DNA from: Fen-1135 sp963705275
GTDB lineage: Bacteria; Desulfobacterota; Syntrophia; Syntrophales; UBA2185
Assembly: GCA_963705275.1 (NCBI GenBank)
Contig: OY970063.1
Coordinates: forward strand, 2,728,001-2,792,000
Direction of reading: 5' to 3'
Length of the DNA stretch: 64,000 bases
This document shows positions 27,358 through 36,215 of this stretch, in pieces; the first letter of the stretch is position 1, and each line of letters opens with the position of its first letter. The notes below the pieces were generated by a model, which saw only the letters and a program-made list of their open reading frames with translations, was not told the DNA's origin and made no database searches. The translations under genes and the position numbers were made by a program.

Positions 27358-28281
27358 TCATGTCTTATCTGTATACCCGAATTCTTTGAGCGATCTTGCA
27401 TCGTGAGTCCAGTCTTTTCTTACTCTGACGAACAACTCCAAGTATATCCTGGTGGCAAAGAATTTCTCCATGTCCTGTCTTGCCCGTTTGCCGATTTCCC
27501 TGAGCATGGATCCTCCCTTACCGATTACGATCCCTTTTTGTGAATCTTTCGCTACATTGATCGTTGCCTGGATGACAAGCAAATTTTTATCTTCATCTTC
27601 TTTGAACGAATCCACAACAACCGCCGTTGTATAAGGGATCTCCTGGTGGGTCAGCATGATAATCTTTTCCCTGATGATCTCCGCCGCGATAAACCGCTCG
27701 GTCCGGTCTGTCATCATATCATCAGGGAAGTAGCGAGGGCCTTCAGGGAGAAGTTTCCATATTCGTTCTATGATAGTGCCAAGGCCGTCTCCGGTCAGTG
27801 CGGAGATCGGGATAATCTCGGAAAAAGAAAAAAGCTGCCGGAACTGGTCTATGACGGGAAGGATATTTTTCTTCCGGACAAGGTCGATCTTATTGATAAG
27901 CAGTATGACAGGCAGTCTGATATTCCGGAGGGATTCAATAATAAGCTGATCGTCGTTGTGGACGCCTTCCGTGGCCTCCACAACCAGGAGAATAATATCA
28001 GCGTTTCTGAACGTATCCGTGGCTGCATTCACCATGAATTTATTTAACGGTGTTGTCGCCCTATGGATGCCCGGCGTGTCGATGAATATCAATTGCCCGT
28101 TGTCAATATTCTTGATGCCTGTGATCCTGTTCCTGGTCGTCTGCGGCTTATGGCTGGTTATGGCAATCTTTTCGCCCATAATCTTATTCAGGATCGTTGA
28201 CTTTCCCACATTCGGTCTGCCAATTATGCCTATAAAACCTGACTTGAACATCTGCGAATTTCCTATCGAGTTAGTCTTCAT
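27358..28281 (-). CDS. era: GTPase Era
   Basis: 307 residues. G1 is GRPNVGKSTIL, G3 is DTPG, G4 is NKID, and the C-terminal KH domain shows GKGGSMLREIG, which binds the 3' end of 16S rRNA. It assists 30S maturation. The ten residues before FKSGFIGIIG are slightly longer than usual, so an inner start at MFKSG is possible. It sits with rnc in the same operon, a common arrangement. Confidence 0.96.
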   Translation of the reverse strand: MKTNSIGNSQMFKSGFIGIIGRPNVGKSTILNKIMGEKIAITSHKPQTTRNRITGIKNIDNGQLIFIDTPGIHRATTPLNKFMVNAATDTFRNADIILLVVEATEGVHNDDQLIIESLRNIRLPVILLINKIDLVRKKNILPVIDQFRQLFSFSEIIPISALTGDGLGTIIERIWKLLPEGPRYFPDDMMTDRTERFIAAEIIREKIIMLTHQEIPYTTAVVVDSFKEDEDKNLLVIQATINVAKDSQKGIVIGKGGSMLREIGKRARQDMEKFFATRIYLELFVRVRKDWTHDARSLKEFGYTDKT

Positions 28282-28323
28282 AACGTATGGCGATCGTATC
28301 TCCCGTCTCAGCCAAGAATATCA

Positions 28324-29376
28324 TTAATGACGCGATATTCCTGTTACTGATTTCCCGCCGGCGACGATAATGGCAAGGGTTCCTCTTTCCTGGAGGGGGT
28401 CAGCGGAAACGTCTATAGCGGTGAGTCCAAAGAGCTCTTTCAGGATGCGCATGTTCTGATTCTTATGGCCGAGGAAGAATGAGACATCTTTGGGAGCGAG
28501 CGAAAAAATTACCTCTTGCCCGCTCATCTTTCGGTCAGTAAGCATTGCCGATGCCATATCGAGGAATATGGATTCCTCGACGAGTGAACGAAATGCCGGG
28601 TGATAAGGGCCGGCGATGACACTCCCCGTCATCTCCATTTCCCGGGTCGTTTGTAAACCGACACGTATCACAAGGATATTGGCTTCTCTGAATCTTTTCA
28701 AAGCGTATTTGCACATGTCGATTGCTTCGGGCATGCTGAGCGGATTATAAGTTCCTTTTAAGAAAAGGTCTGCCAGGCCTGTATCCTCTAGGACTACAGT
28801 GGGATGAATCCTGACCATGTCGGGTTTAAGAGCGATAGTCCTTTCAATCGTATATTTAAATCCCGACTGACTGTCTCCCGGAAGGCCCGCCATGAGGTGT
28901 ATCCCAGTTTTGAACCCTCGTTCATTCAGCGCCGCCATTGCTGCAGACACATCCGACGCTACATGCCCTCTGTTGGAAAGGTAGAGCACTTCATCTACCA
29001 TGGATTGGGCGCCGATTTCAACAGTCGTCACGCCGGACTGTTTCATTAAATCCAGGGCTTCTTCATTAACGGTGTCGGGTCTTGTAGAGATCCTCACGCC
29101 ATGCACGAGCCCTTTTTCAATGAACGGACCGGCAAAACCCAAGAGTTCAGCCTGGTAATCTTTCGCCATGCCCGTGAAATTGCCACCGTAAAACGCGATC
29201 TCAGCGTCATCCCTTTTTCTCTTTGGGTGACTGAGATATTCGTGAACGGTTTTCCGGAAATCATCTTCTGAAATCCTCCCAGAAAAGTTGCCGGCTGTCT
29301 TGTGTACATTGCAGTAGATGCACCGGTTCGGACAACCTTGATAGACTATGAAGAAAGGGATGATCATTTGTGTCAT
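28324..29376 (-). CDS. Elp3-like radical SAM protein
   Basis: 350 residues. The CX3CX2C cluster motif is YQGCPNRCIYCN, followed by EIAFYGGNFTG and VEIGAQSM typical of the Elp3/HemN-like radical-SAM branch. There is no acetyltransferase domain, so it is shorter than Elp3. The gene lies between rnc and era, an arrangement seen in other Deltaproteobacteria, which hints at an RNA-related role; the substrate is not known. Motif evidence is firm, function is open. Confidence 0.88.
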   Translation of the reverse strand: MTQMIIPFFIVYQGCPNRCIYCNVHKTAGNFSGRISEDDFRKTVHEYLSHPKRKRDDAEIAFYGGNFTGMAKDYQAELLGFAGPFIEKGLVHGVRISTRPDTVNEEALDLMKQSGVTTVEIGAQSMVDEVLYLSNRGHVASDVSAAMAALNERGFKTGIHLMAGLPGDSQSGFKYTIERTIALKPDMVRIHPTVVLEDTGLADLFLKGTYNPLSMPEAIDMCKYALKRFREANILVIRVGLQTTREMEMTGSVIAGPYHPAFRSLVEESIFLDMASAMLTDRKMSGQEVIFSLAPKDVSFFLGHKNQNMRILKELFGLTAIDVSADPLQERGTLAIIVAGGKSVTGISRH

Positions 29377-29392
29377 ATATGGCTATCCGGTC

Positions 29393-30130
29393 TCACTCAT
29401 CGGTCTGAGTCGGGGAGGTATCCCGCAGTTTGGCAAACTCCTCCAGGGCCCTCCGGGCCGCCCGCTGTTCCGCTTCTTTCTTGCTTTTGCCGGTGCCCCT
29501 GGTAGTGATGATGCCTGCCACAGTCAGGCTTATTTCAAAAAGTTTGTCGTGGTCGGGACCGACTTCGTTAATCAGTGTGTATTTCGGCGTCTCCTTAAAG
29601 CGATTCTGGCAGATTTCCTGGAGCGCCGTCTTATAGTCTCTGTAGATAACGCTCTTTATTCCCTCCTCGACCACAGGCCCAAAGATGTTCTCCAAGAATT
29701 TGTAAGTCTTCTCAAATCCGCAATCGATATATATGGCCGCCGCAACCGCTTCGAAGGCATTAGAAAGAATTGATGCCTTTGCTCTTCCCCCCGAACTTTC
29801 TTCTCCTCTACCGAGGAGCAGGTAATCTCCGATATTAAGCTTCCGCGCAAGACCGGCAAGTGATTGTTCGTTTACAACATAGGCCCTGAGTTTGGAGAGC
29901 TGACCCTCGGCATAATCGGGGAATTTTCGTATCAATAAATCGCTAAGACAAAGCCCGATAACGGCATCTCCCAGAAATTCGAGCCTCTCATTGTCCTTGC
30001 TGAAGATGGCCGGGTTCTCATTAACAAAGGAGCGGTGTATCAGTGCATTATCAAGCAGATCGATCGTGTTAAAGCGGTAATCGAGTATCTGCTGGAAAGT
30101 CTCTAGGCTTGCAACTCTTTCATCAGTCAT
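29393..30130 (-). CDS. rnc: Ribonuclease III
   Basis: 245 residues. The catalytic signature NERLEFLGDAVIGL with the essential Glu and Asp is intact, as is the later metal-binding FEAVAAAIYIDCG. A double-stranded RNA-binding domain (ALQEICQNRFKETPKYTL, TGKSKKEAEQRAAR) ends the protein. It processes rRNA and other duplex RNA. The start overlaps the mtaB end by eight bases, so the two are coupled. Confidence 0.96.
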   Translation of the reverse strand: MTDERVASLETFQQILDYRFNTIDLLDNALIHRSFVNENPAIFSKDNERLEFLGDAVIGLCLSDLLIRKFPDYAEGQLSKLRAYVVNEQSLAGLARKLNIGDYLLLGRGEESSGGRAKASILSNAFEAVAAAIYIDCGFEKTYKFLENIFGPVVEEGIKSVIYRDYKTALQEICQNRFKETPKYTLINEVGPDHDKLFEISLTVAGIITTRGTGKSKKEAEQRAARRALEEFAKLRDTSPTQTDE

Positions 30131-31451
30131 TGGCCGTTATCCTTCCGTACAGTTTGCCTTCCAGAGCGTAATCGGGTATCACATTCAGGACACGATTTAC
30201 CAGCGAAGAACTGCCGTTCTCTATGATGAAGGGTATGTAGTTGTCAGAGAATCCTTTCATTAAACCCGTATCGGTGCCTTTTTTATGCTCGATAAGAACT
30301 CCCATCTTCTTTCCCACAAACGTCCGGACAAAGGCATCTCTTTTTTCCTTGCCAAGTTTCCTCAGTGTCTCACCTCGCCTCCTCTTGACGGATTCGTCAA
30401 CCTTGCCAGTGAGCATCGACGCGCCTGTGCCCTGGCGTTCTGAATATGGAAATATATGGAGGTAGGCAACGGGGAGTTCCGCAATCAGACTGAGTGTATT
30501 GTCAAACTCTCTTTCCCCTTCACCGGGAAATCCGACCATGACATCAATGCCGATTGCAATATCAGGGATGGCATCCCTGATTTCCTGTATGCGTTTCTTA
30601 AAGAACGCTGAGTCGTAATTCCGTCTCATGGCGGAGAGAATCCCGTCATCTCCGCTCTGGAGAGGAATATGCAGGTGTCTGCATATCACGGTCCCTTCTG
30701 CTATCAGCCGCATCATGTCATCCGAAATCTCCATGATTTCTATGGAGCTCAGGCGTAATCTTCTCACCATCTCACTCTTCTCTATGTAATTCATTACCTC
30801 GTAGAGATTTGACGGGGGGATTAAGTCGTGACCGTAAACTCCCAGATGAATGCCTGTGAGGACTATCTCTCTGTAATCTGAATTTGCCAAAATTTCGATT
30901 TCTTTCAAAACGTCCATTTGTGGAAGACTTCTGCTGGGACCCCTTGCATAAGGAACAATACAGTAGCTGCAGTAACTGTTGCAGCCATCCTGGATTTTGA
31001 GGAATGCACGCGTGCGGCCTGCGAACTTTACGGGGTTGAGGCCGGAAAATTCCCTGGCCTCGCATATGTCGCTTACGAGCAACTGAGGGGCTCCTTTTAC
31101 CAGGCTCTCGATCAGCTGGGGGATATGCTCCTTTTCTGCATTTCCTGCGATGAGGGTTACACCGGGAATTCCGGCAAGATCATGAGGTGCGACCTGGGCA
31201 TAACAACCTGTGACGATAATGCATGCTTCAGGATTTGTCCTGTTGGCCCGTCTAATAAGATTTCTTGACTGGCAGTCCGACCGGCCCGTAACAGTGCATG
31301 TATTAATTATATAACAATCAGCCTTCGTATTGAATGGCACAGGCATATAGATGCTACGGTCGAGCATCTCCAAAATGCCGGCGGATTCATACTGGTTAAC
31401 CTTGCAACCGAGGGTTGATATGGCTACTTTGATCAAATTCAATGCCTCCAT
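30123..31451 (-). CDS. mtaB: tRNA t6A methylthiotransferase MtaB
   Basis: 442 residues. The N-terminal UPF0004 domain has TLGCKVNQYES and two further cluster Cys (INTCTVT, VTGCYAQ); the radical-SAM motif is DGCNSYCSYC; a TRAM-like tail closes it. TLGCKVNQ is diagnostic of MtaB, which converts t6A37 to ms2t6A37 in ANN-decoding tRNAs. First gene of the minus-strand operon ending with der. The start may be Met1 or the TTG five codons on. Confidence 0.94.
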   Translation of the reverse strand: MEALNLIKVAISTLGCKVNQYESAGILEMLDRSIYMPVPFNTKADCYIINTCTVTGRSDCQSRNLIRRANRTNPEACIIVTGCYAQVAPHDLAGIPGVTLIAGNAEKEHIPQLIESLVKGAPQLLVSDICEAREFSGLNPVKFAGRTRAFLKIQDGCNSYCSYCIVPYARGPSRSLPQMDVLKEIEILANSDYREIVLTGIHLGVYGHDLIPPSNLYEVMNYIEKSEMVRRLRLSSIEIMEISDDMMRLIAEGTVICRHLHIPLQSGDDGILSAMRRNYDSAFFKKRIQEIRDAIPDIAIGIDVMVGFPGEGEREFDNTLSLIAELPVAYLHIFPYSERQGTGASMLTGKVDESVKRRRGETLRKLGKEKRDAFVRTFVGKKMGVLIEHKKGTDTGLMKGFSDNYIPFIIENGSSSLVNRVLNVIPDYALEGKLYGRITAND

Positions 31452-31569
31452 TTATACTGCGTTTTCGAATTTAAGCCCCTGGAGTATTATTTGTCAAGGC
31501 TAAAGAATTACTGGATTTTTGCCGATAAATGAAGTAAACTGATGCGACGTTCATGATGGAGGTTCAGCA

Positions 31570-31941
31570 ATGGACAGCATTATAGATTACTTCGCCACCC
31601 ATCAATTTACTGCGGGGGTATGCCTCTTTGTTGCAATCTTGATCATCTATTTTCTTTTCAATAGACTCATCAAACTTGCCTTGTTGTTGATTCTGGCGGT
31701 CATAATACTGACTGGATATGCGTATTTTAAGGAGTCCGGCAGACTGCCCGGCAGCGTAAACGAAGCCCTGCACAAGGCCGGGGAGGAAACCCGCGCGGTG
31801 GTAGAAAAGGGCAGGGGCGTATATGACAGCGTGATGTCGATATTCGAAGAGCGCAGAAATCCTGTGACTGATCATATTGACAAGGTTACGGAACAGGATA
31901 AAGAAGCCTACAAGAAGAAAAAACCCGAACAATCGGATTAA
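31570..31941 (+). CDS. Small bitopic or hairpin membrane protein
   Basis: 123 residues; GGAGG lies upstream of the ATG. Two hydrophobic segments (about 14-29 and 34-51) are followed by a charged helical tail rich in Glu and Lys. Family not recognised. It is divergent from the mtaB operon and stands alone. A possible membrane-anchored adaptor; nothing more can be said. Confidence 0.7.
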   Translation: MDSIIDYFATHQFTAGVCLFVAILIIYFLFNRLIKLALLLILAVIILTGYAYFKESGRLPGSVNEALHKAGEETRAVVEKGRGVYDSVMSIFEERRNPVTDHIDKVTEQDKEAYKKKKPEQSD

Positions 31942-32001
31942 ATTTACTCAATCGGGTATTGATTGAAGGATAGTCAGGGTTACAACTGCAAGGTATCTAG
32001 C

Positions 32002-32412
32002 TCAGAAGATGTTAACCTCCATGGCCCTTGGGGGACATGCTAATACACAGAACTCACAACCATTGCATTTTTCCGGATCGAAAATAACCTTCATAGATTC
32101 TTTTTCCAGGGAAAGGGCATCGGTAGGACAGAAAGCGGTACAGGCACCGCAATGCACACATTTATCCATATTCTGACTCACATTTTTTGAAACGGGCTCA
32201 ACCTTAAGACCCTTTTCTTTGAGAAACCGAATACCCTGATCAAAATTCTCCTTTGTACCACTTAGTTCAACGACAATAATTCCTTCCCTTCGGGGCAATA
32301 TCTGGGCCTTGAGGATGTTGAATTCGAGATCGTGCCTTTTCACTAGTTGGCATATTATTGGTTGGTCCACATTGTCCGCGGCGTACCGGATAACAACTTT
32401 CTTTGAATACAT
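32002..32412 (-). CDS. NIL domain-ferredoxin (2x[4Fe-4S]) protein
   Basis: 136 residues. The first 75 form a NIL domain (ACT-like, best known from MetN methionine importers). The rest is a bacterial ferredoxin with two CX2CX2CX3C clusters, CVHCGACTAFC and CNGCEFCVLAC. Such NIL-ferredoxins occur in anaerobes and have been tied to assimilation of reduced sulfur into methionine or homocysteine; that role is by analogy only. Gene stands alone here. Confidence 0.9.
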   Translation of the reverse strand: MYSKKVVIRYAADNVDQPIICQLVKRHDLEFNILKAQILPRREGIIVVELSGTKENFDQGIRFLKEKGLKVEPVSKNVSQNMDKCVHCGACTAFCPTDALSLEKESMKVIFDPEKCNGCEFCVLACPPRAMEVNIF

Positions 32413-32514
32413 GCCTCTTTCTTAGACTCCCATCTTTTGACCGATGTTAAGAGAATGCTGATATCTTGTCAAGGAATTAGTTGTCTGTTGCATTACCTAC
32501 ATATATGAAACTGC

Positions 32515-32997
32515 TTATGAAGTTTCCAGAAGATCATCCCAGTTCATGAAGCTGAATGTTGTATGGAGAGGATGGTCGTCGTCAACCAGATGATATTCGA
32601 GGTTTGCGAAAAGCTTCCGGGCGATGTCTTGGACAGATGAAGGAGAAACCACATCATCATCTCTGCCGTGATAAATGACAACCGGGAGGAGGAGCTGCCT
32701 GCCGAGGTCGGGCTTAAATTCATATATATTGAGGGCAGGGGCCAGGAGAATAAGCTTCTTGACGCGCTTTTCATTATCGAATGCGTATACGGTGGCCATT
32801 AATCCGCCATAGCTCGAGCCAACCAATATCAAAGGGGTCTTGTCGGAAAGTATCTTATTCAATTTTTCCATTCTATCTTTGAAAGTGCCGACAAAATCTT
32901 CAACGATCATGTCAGGATATTTGTCCTTGAAAAATACACCCTTTGTTCCCATACTGGAACTTTCCAGTCCGTGGATAAAAACTCTCGTTGGTTTCAT
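32515..32997 (-). CDS. Alpha/beta-hydrolase family protein (UPF0227-like esterase)
   Basis: 160 residues from ATG 32995-32997, chosen because AAGGGA lies at the right distance and the protein then begins KPTRVFIHGLESSS, the oxyanion strand; the longer TTG frame adds 29 unsupported residues. The nucleophile elbow is VGSSYGG, the acid is in YHGRDDDVVSP and the His in DDDHPLHT. A small esterase or thioesterase; substrate unknown. It is divergent from the DUF1015 gene. Confidence 0.82.
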   Translation of the reverse strand: MKPTRVFIHGLESSSMGTKGVFFKDKYPDMIVEDFVGTFKDRMEKLNKILSDKTPLILVGSSYGGLMATVYAFDNEKRVKKLILLAPALNIYEFKPDLGRQLLLPVVIYHGRDDDVVSPSSVQDIARKLFANLEYHLVDDDHPLHTTFSFMNWDDLLETS

Positions 32998-33125
32998 AGA
33001 GATCCCTTTGTCGACCGTCCTATCGTCTAGCGCTTCAGAGTGCAATAAGCCGGTTTCCCAATGGCGCTTTTGAATTGATTTCAATATGTCAGTATGTTAG
33101 AAATTTCGCAAGAGGAGATTCTGTT

Positions 33126-34367
33126 ATGTCTATCGTCATTCCTTTCAAGGCGCTGCGGCCACACAGGCAATTTGTCAAGGCCGTCGCCTCTTACCCCTAT
33201 GATGTGGTGAGTGTGAAGGAGGCAAGAGAGATTGTTAAGGATGATCCCTTGAATTTTTTGCATGTGGAGAAATCTGAAATTGATCTGCAATCCATCGAAG
33301 CAGATGATGAGAGCCAATACGAGATCGCGAAATCAAATCTAGATAAACTGATAGAGAAAGACGTCTTATTTCAGGAGAAAAAGAATTGCTTCTATATTTA
33401 CCGACAAAGAGCCGGTTCTCACGCGCAGTACGGTATTGTTGGTGCGATTAGTCTCGCCGAATATGAATCTGGCAAGATCAAGAAGCATGAGCTTACAAAG
33501 GCGGATAAGGAGCTTGATCGTATTCGGCATGTCATGGCAGTAGATGCCCAGACAGGGCCGGTATTTGTGACATACAGGGCCCGGGATTCCATTGACCGGA
33601 TGGTCAAGAAAATGGTCGGGAGTGAGCCCGAATATGATTTTGTTTCTGATGATGGCATATCTCATACGGTATGGGTTATAAGTGTCGAGAGAGATATTGC
33701 CGTTCTTAAAAAGGCATTTAACGAGGTGCATACCCTCTACATAGCCGATGGCCACCATCGGGCTGCCGCGGCCGCAGCTGTGAGAAAACTGAAAAGAGAA
33801 ACAAATCCGGGAGGCGGCAGAAACGAACCGTATGAATATGTAATGGCCGTCCTGTTTCCTCATAATCAACTCAAGATCATGAGTTATAATCGAGCCGTGA
33901 AAGATTTAAACGGCCTGGATGAAGCTGAATTCCTTCGTCGTGTTCGCGGCGAATTTCTTGTATCTGACAAATTTGCAGAGAAATCACCGACTCAGTGCCA
34001 CGAAATCGGAATGTATCTGGACGGTAGGTGGTACAAGCTAAATGCGAAGGATAATAGCTATGACAAGAGTGATCCCATTAAGATACTTGATGTTTCGATT
34101 CTTCAGGAAAATCTCTTGAAGCCTGTTCTGGGAATTCAAAATCCCCGGACAGATGAAAGGATAGAGTATATAGGCGGCATAAGAGGGGTGAAAGAATTAG
34201 AGAGGCTGGTAGATTCAGATGAATTTGCAGTTGCTTTCTCTCTGTACCCGACGAGCATGGAGCAACTCATGGCCGTGTCAGATGCCGGCAAAATCATGCC
34301 TCCCAAATCTACCTGGTTCGAGCCAAAACTTCGCAGTGGCATATTTATTCATCTCCTTACATCATGA
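33126..34367 (+). CDS. DUF1015 family protein
   Basis: 413 residues from ATG 33126, with GAGGAG upstream. It begins PFKALRP and has YPYDVVS, the IADGHHRAAAA motif and LFPHNQLKIMSYNR, all typical of DUF1015. Members have been linked to phosphoserine/serine kinase-like activity in archaea and some bacteria, but for this branch function is not established. The stop overlaps the start of the next methyltransferase gene (ATGA), so they are coupled. Confidence 0.88.
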   Translation: MSIVIPFKALRPHRQFVKAVASYPYDVVSVKEAREIVKDDPLNFLHVEKSEIDLQSIEADDESQYEIAKSNLDKLIEKDVLFQEKKNCFYIYRQRAGSHAQYGIVGAISLAEYESGKIKKHELTKADKELDRIRHVMAVDAQTGPVFVTYRARDSIDRMVKKMVGSEPEYDFVSDDGISHTVWVISVERDIAVLKKAFNEVHTLYIADGHHRAAAAAAVRKLKRETNPGGGRNEPYEYVMAVLFPHNQLKIMSYNRAVKDLNGLDEAEFLRRVRGEFLVSDKFAEKSPTQCHEIGMYLDGRWYKLNAKDNSYDKSDPIKILDVSILQENLLKPVLGIQNPRTDERIEYIGGIRGVKELERLVDSDEFAVAFSLYPTSMEQLMAVSDAGKIMPPKSTWFEPKLRSGIFIHLLTS

Positions 34368-35152
34368 AAAAGAATGGTCCACACGTTTCAATCTTAAGAA
34401 GGGAGGGAGAAACCGTCGATGAACTTCTTGGCAGACGGGTGAAGATCTTTCAGCAAGAGAAAGGATACCGGTTTTCTGTTGACGCCCTTTTATTGGCCCA
34501 TTTTGTTCGCGTGAAGAAAGGAGATCTGATAGTCGACCTCGGAACAGGCAGTGGCGTGATTGCAATCATTGTGGCACAGAGAAAAGAATGCGGTAAAGTC
34601 GTCGCTGTTGACATTCAGGAAGATCTCGTTGACTTGGCGAGAAGAAACGTTATGCTGAACGCTCTTCAGGAGAAGGTTAATATCTGCCATGGAGACATCA
34701 GAATAATTGAAAACCTCTTCAACCCGGGATCTTTTGACGTCTCAATCTTTAACCCTCCTTATAGAAAGGTAAGTTCCGGAAAGCTAAATCCCGATGCCCG
34801 GAAGTCTGTGGCACGGCATGAGATCAAAGGAACGGTGCATGATTTTCTAAAAGCGTCTGCATATGTCTTAAGAAAATCAGGACGCGCATACATCATATAC
34901 CCGGCAACCAGGATGGTGGAGCTTCTCTCTTCGATGAGAAAGGTCGGTATAGAACCCAAGAGAATGCAAATCGTGCATTCGCATAATGTATCCCGAGGGG
35001 AGTTTGTCCTGGTGGAAGGGGTAAGAAATGGACGGGAAGAGTTGGAAGTCTTACCGCCCCTGGCAGTCCATTCCGAAGACGGCCAATATACAGATGCGAT
35101 GAACTCCGTCTTTAGAGAGCTTTCCGATTTACCGACAGCCTCCGCCGAATGA
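34364..35152 (+). CDS. tRNA1(Val) A37 N6-methyltransferase-like (TrmN6/YfiC)
   Basis: 262 residues. The protein has the DLGTGSGVIAI SAM-binding motif and the NPPY catalytic motif (FNPPYRK) for N6-adenine methylation. An N-terminal KIFQQEKGYRFSVDALLLAHFV segment is characteristic of the YfiC/TrmN6 branch. It probably methylates A37 of a tRNA. It overlaps the DUF1015 stop and, at its 3' end, overlaps the convergent dciA gene by 41 bases. Confidence 0.88.
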   Translation: MKKNGPHVSILRREGETVDELLGRRVKIFQQEKGYRFSVDALLLAHFVRVKKGDLIVDLGTGSGVIAIIVAQRKECGKVVAVDIQEDLVDLARRNVMLNALQEKVNICHGDIRIIENLFNPGSFDVSIFNPPYRKVSSGKLNPDARKSVARHEIKGTVHDFLKASAYVLRKSGRAYIIYPATRMVELLSSMRKVGIEPKRMQIVHSHNVSRGEFVLVEGVRNGREELEVLPPLAVHSEDGQYTDAMNSVFRELSDLPTASAE

Positions 35153-35618
35153 TATTTTTCGTCATCACCCTTCTCAGAATTTCCTTCAATTCGGGGTCTT
35201 CCACTGAAGAAATGCTTTTCTCGATCAATCTTATTTCCTTGTCCTTCAGGGGATAGAAGTCCGATGAGAATGATGAACCATATGTGTTTGTGGGGATCGC
35301 CGAGGGGATATCACCGATGGAAAAGTGGATATTCTTTATTAATTCCTTCCCAAGGGCCTGGTTGATCTTTTCCATAATCTCCTGCTTAAGGCTATGAAGC
35401 TGCTGCATCCATACAGAAGAAGAGACTTTTATAAAAAGGGTATTCCTTCTGAGCCTGTCGGGGCGAGTCTGGACTGAAATCTGCGGCCCCACAGCCTTTT
35501 GCCAGACTTCCAGCAGGCGCTGTCCCTCAGAGTCAAAGAAAATATTGTGCTTTTTTAGTATGCCCTGGAGAACATTGCCGAGTTTTTGCAGATTTGCTTG
35601 CTTGCCTCTTTTACGCAT
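35112..35618 (-). CDS. dciA: DciA-type protein (DUF721), replicative helicase loader/operator
   Basis: 168 residues. The N-terminal half (VWQKAVGPQISVQTRPDRLRRNTLFIKVSSSVWMQQLH) is the DUF721/DciA KH-like domain; the C-terminal part is a short helical extension. DciA serves DnaB loading in bacteria lacking DnaC or DnaI. The convergent overlap with the methyltransferase gene is real since both frames are conserved families. Confidence 0.88.
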   Translation of the reverse strand: MRKRGKQANLQKLGNVLQGILKKHNIFFDSEGQRLLEVWQKAVGPQISVQTRPDRLRRNTLFIKVSSSVWMQQLHSLKQEIMEKINQALGKELIKNIHFSIGDIPSAIPTNTYGSSFSSDFYPLKDKEIRLIEKSISSVEDPELKEILRRVMTKNIIRRRLSVNRKAL

Positions 35619-35681
35619 AATTTATAATTGCATGGTTCCGTGATTAGGTCAAGATTGTATGACTTCATCTAAGATTTATCT

Positions 35682-36212
35682 CTATGTGATTCTTCTAAGC
35701 TCCTCCGCAAAGATTTCGTATGTCTTGCGACCGAAAAGAACGAACCGCACCAGCGCAATATCGGCGTGTTCTTTGAGGTAATCTATGACTGTCTTTAGGG
35801 CAATGCGCGCCGCTTCATTCAACGGATAGCCATAGACTCCGGCGCTGATTGCCGGAAAGGCGATGCTCCTGAGCTTCTTTGAAGATGCGAGCTTAAGACT
35901 CTCCAGATAGGCGCCTTTCAGGAGCGCTGCTTCACCTTTTGCACCACCCTGGTAGACGGGTCCCACGGCGTGGATGACATATTTCGCCTTGAGATTCCCC
36001 GCTGTGGTTATAACCGCCTGTCCTGTGGGGCAACCTCCAATTTTTCGACACTCCTGCATGATGGACGGTCCGCCTGCCCGATGTATGGCCCCATCCACGC
36101 CTCCACCTCCTGCGAGTCTCGAATTAGCAGCATTGACGATTGCGTCTGTTTCCTCTTCTGTTATGTCTCCTTCAACGAGGGATAATATCGCATTGTTAAT
36201 CTTCACCTCCAT
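35682..36212 (-). CDS. Macrodomain protein, O-acetyl-ADP-ribose deacetylase type
   Basis: 176 residues of a single macrodomain. DAIVNAANSRLAGGGGVDGAIHRAGG carries the Asn and Asp used to bind and hydrolyse ADP-ribose esters, and SIAFPAISAGVYGYP is the distal loop. It removes ADP-ribose or O-acetyl groups. The AAAGGAG ribosome site lies in the last codons of the upstream mutase gene only three bases away, so it is coupled to it. Confidence 0.93.
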   Translation of the reverse strand: MEVKINNAILSLVEGDITEEETDAIVNAANSRLAGGGGVDGAIHRAGGPSIMQECRKIGGCPTGQAVITTAGNLKAKYVIHAVGPVYQGGAKGEAALLKGAYLESLKLASSKKLRSIAFPAISAGVYGYPLNEAARIALKTVIDYLKEHADIALVRFVLFGRKTYEIFAEELRRIT

Positions 36213-36215
36213 GAT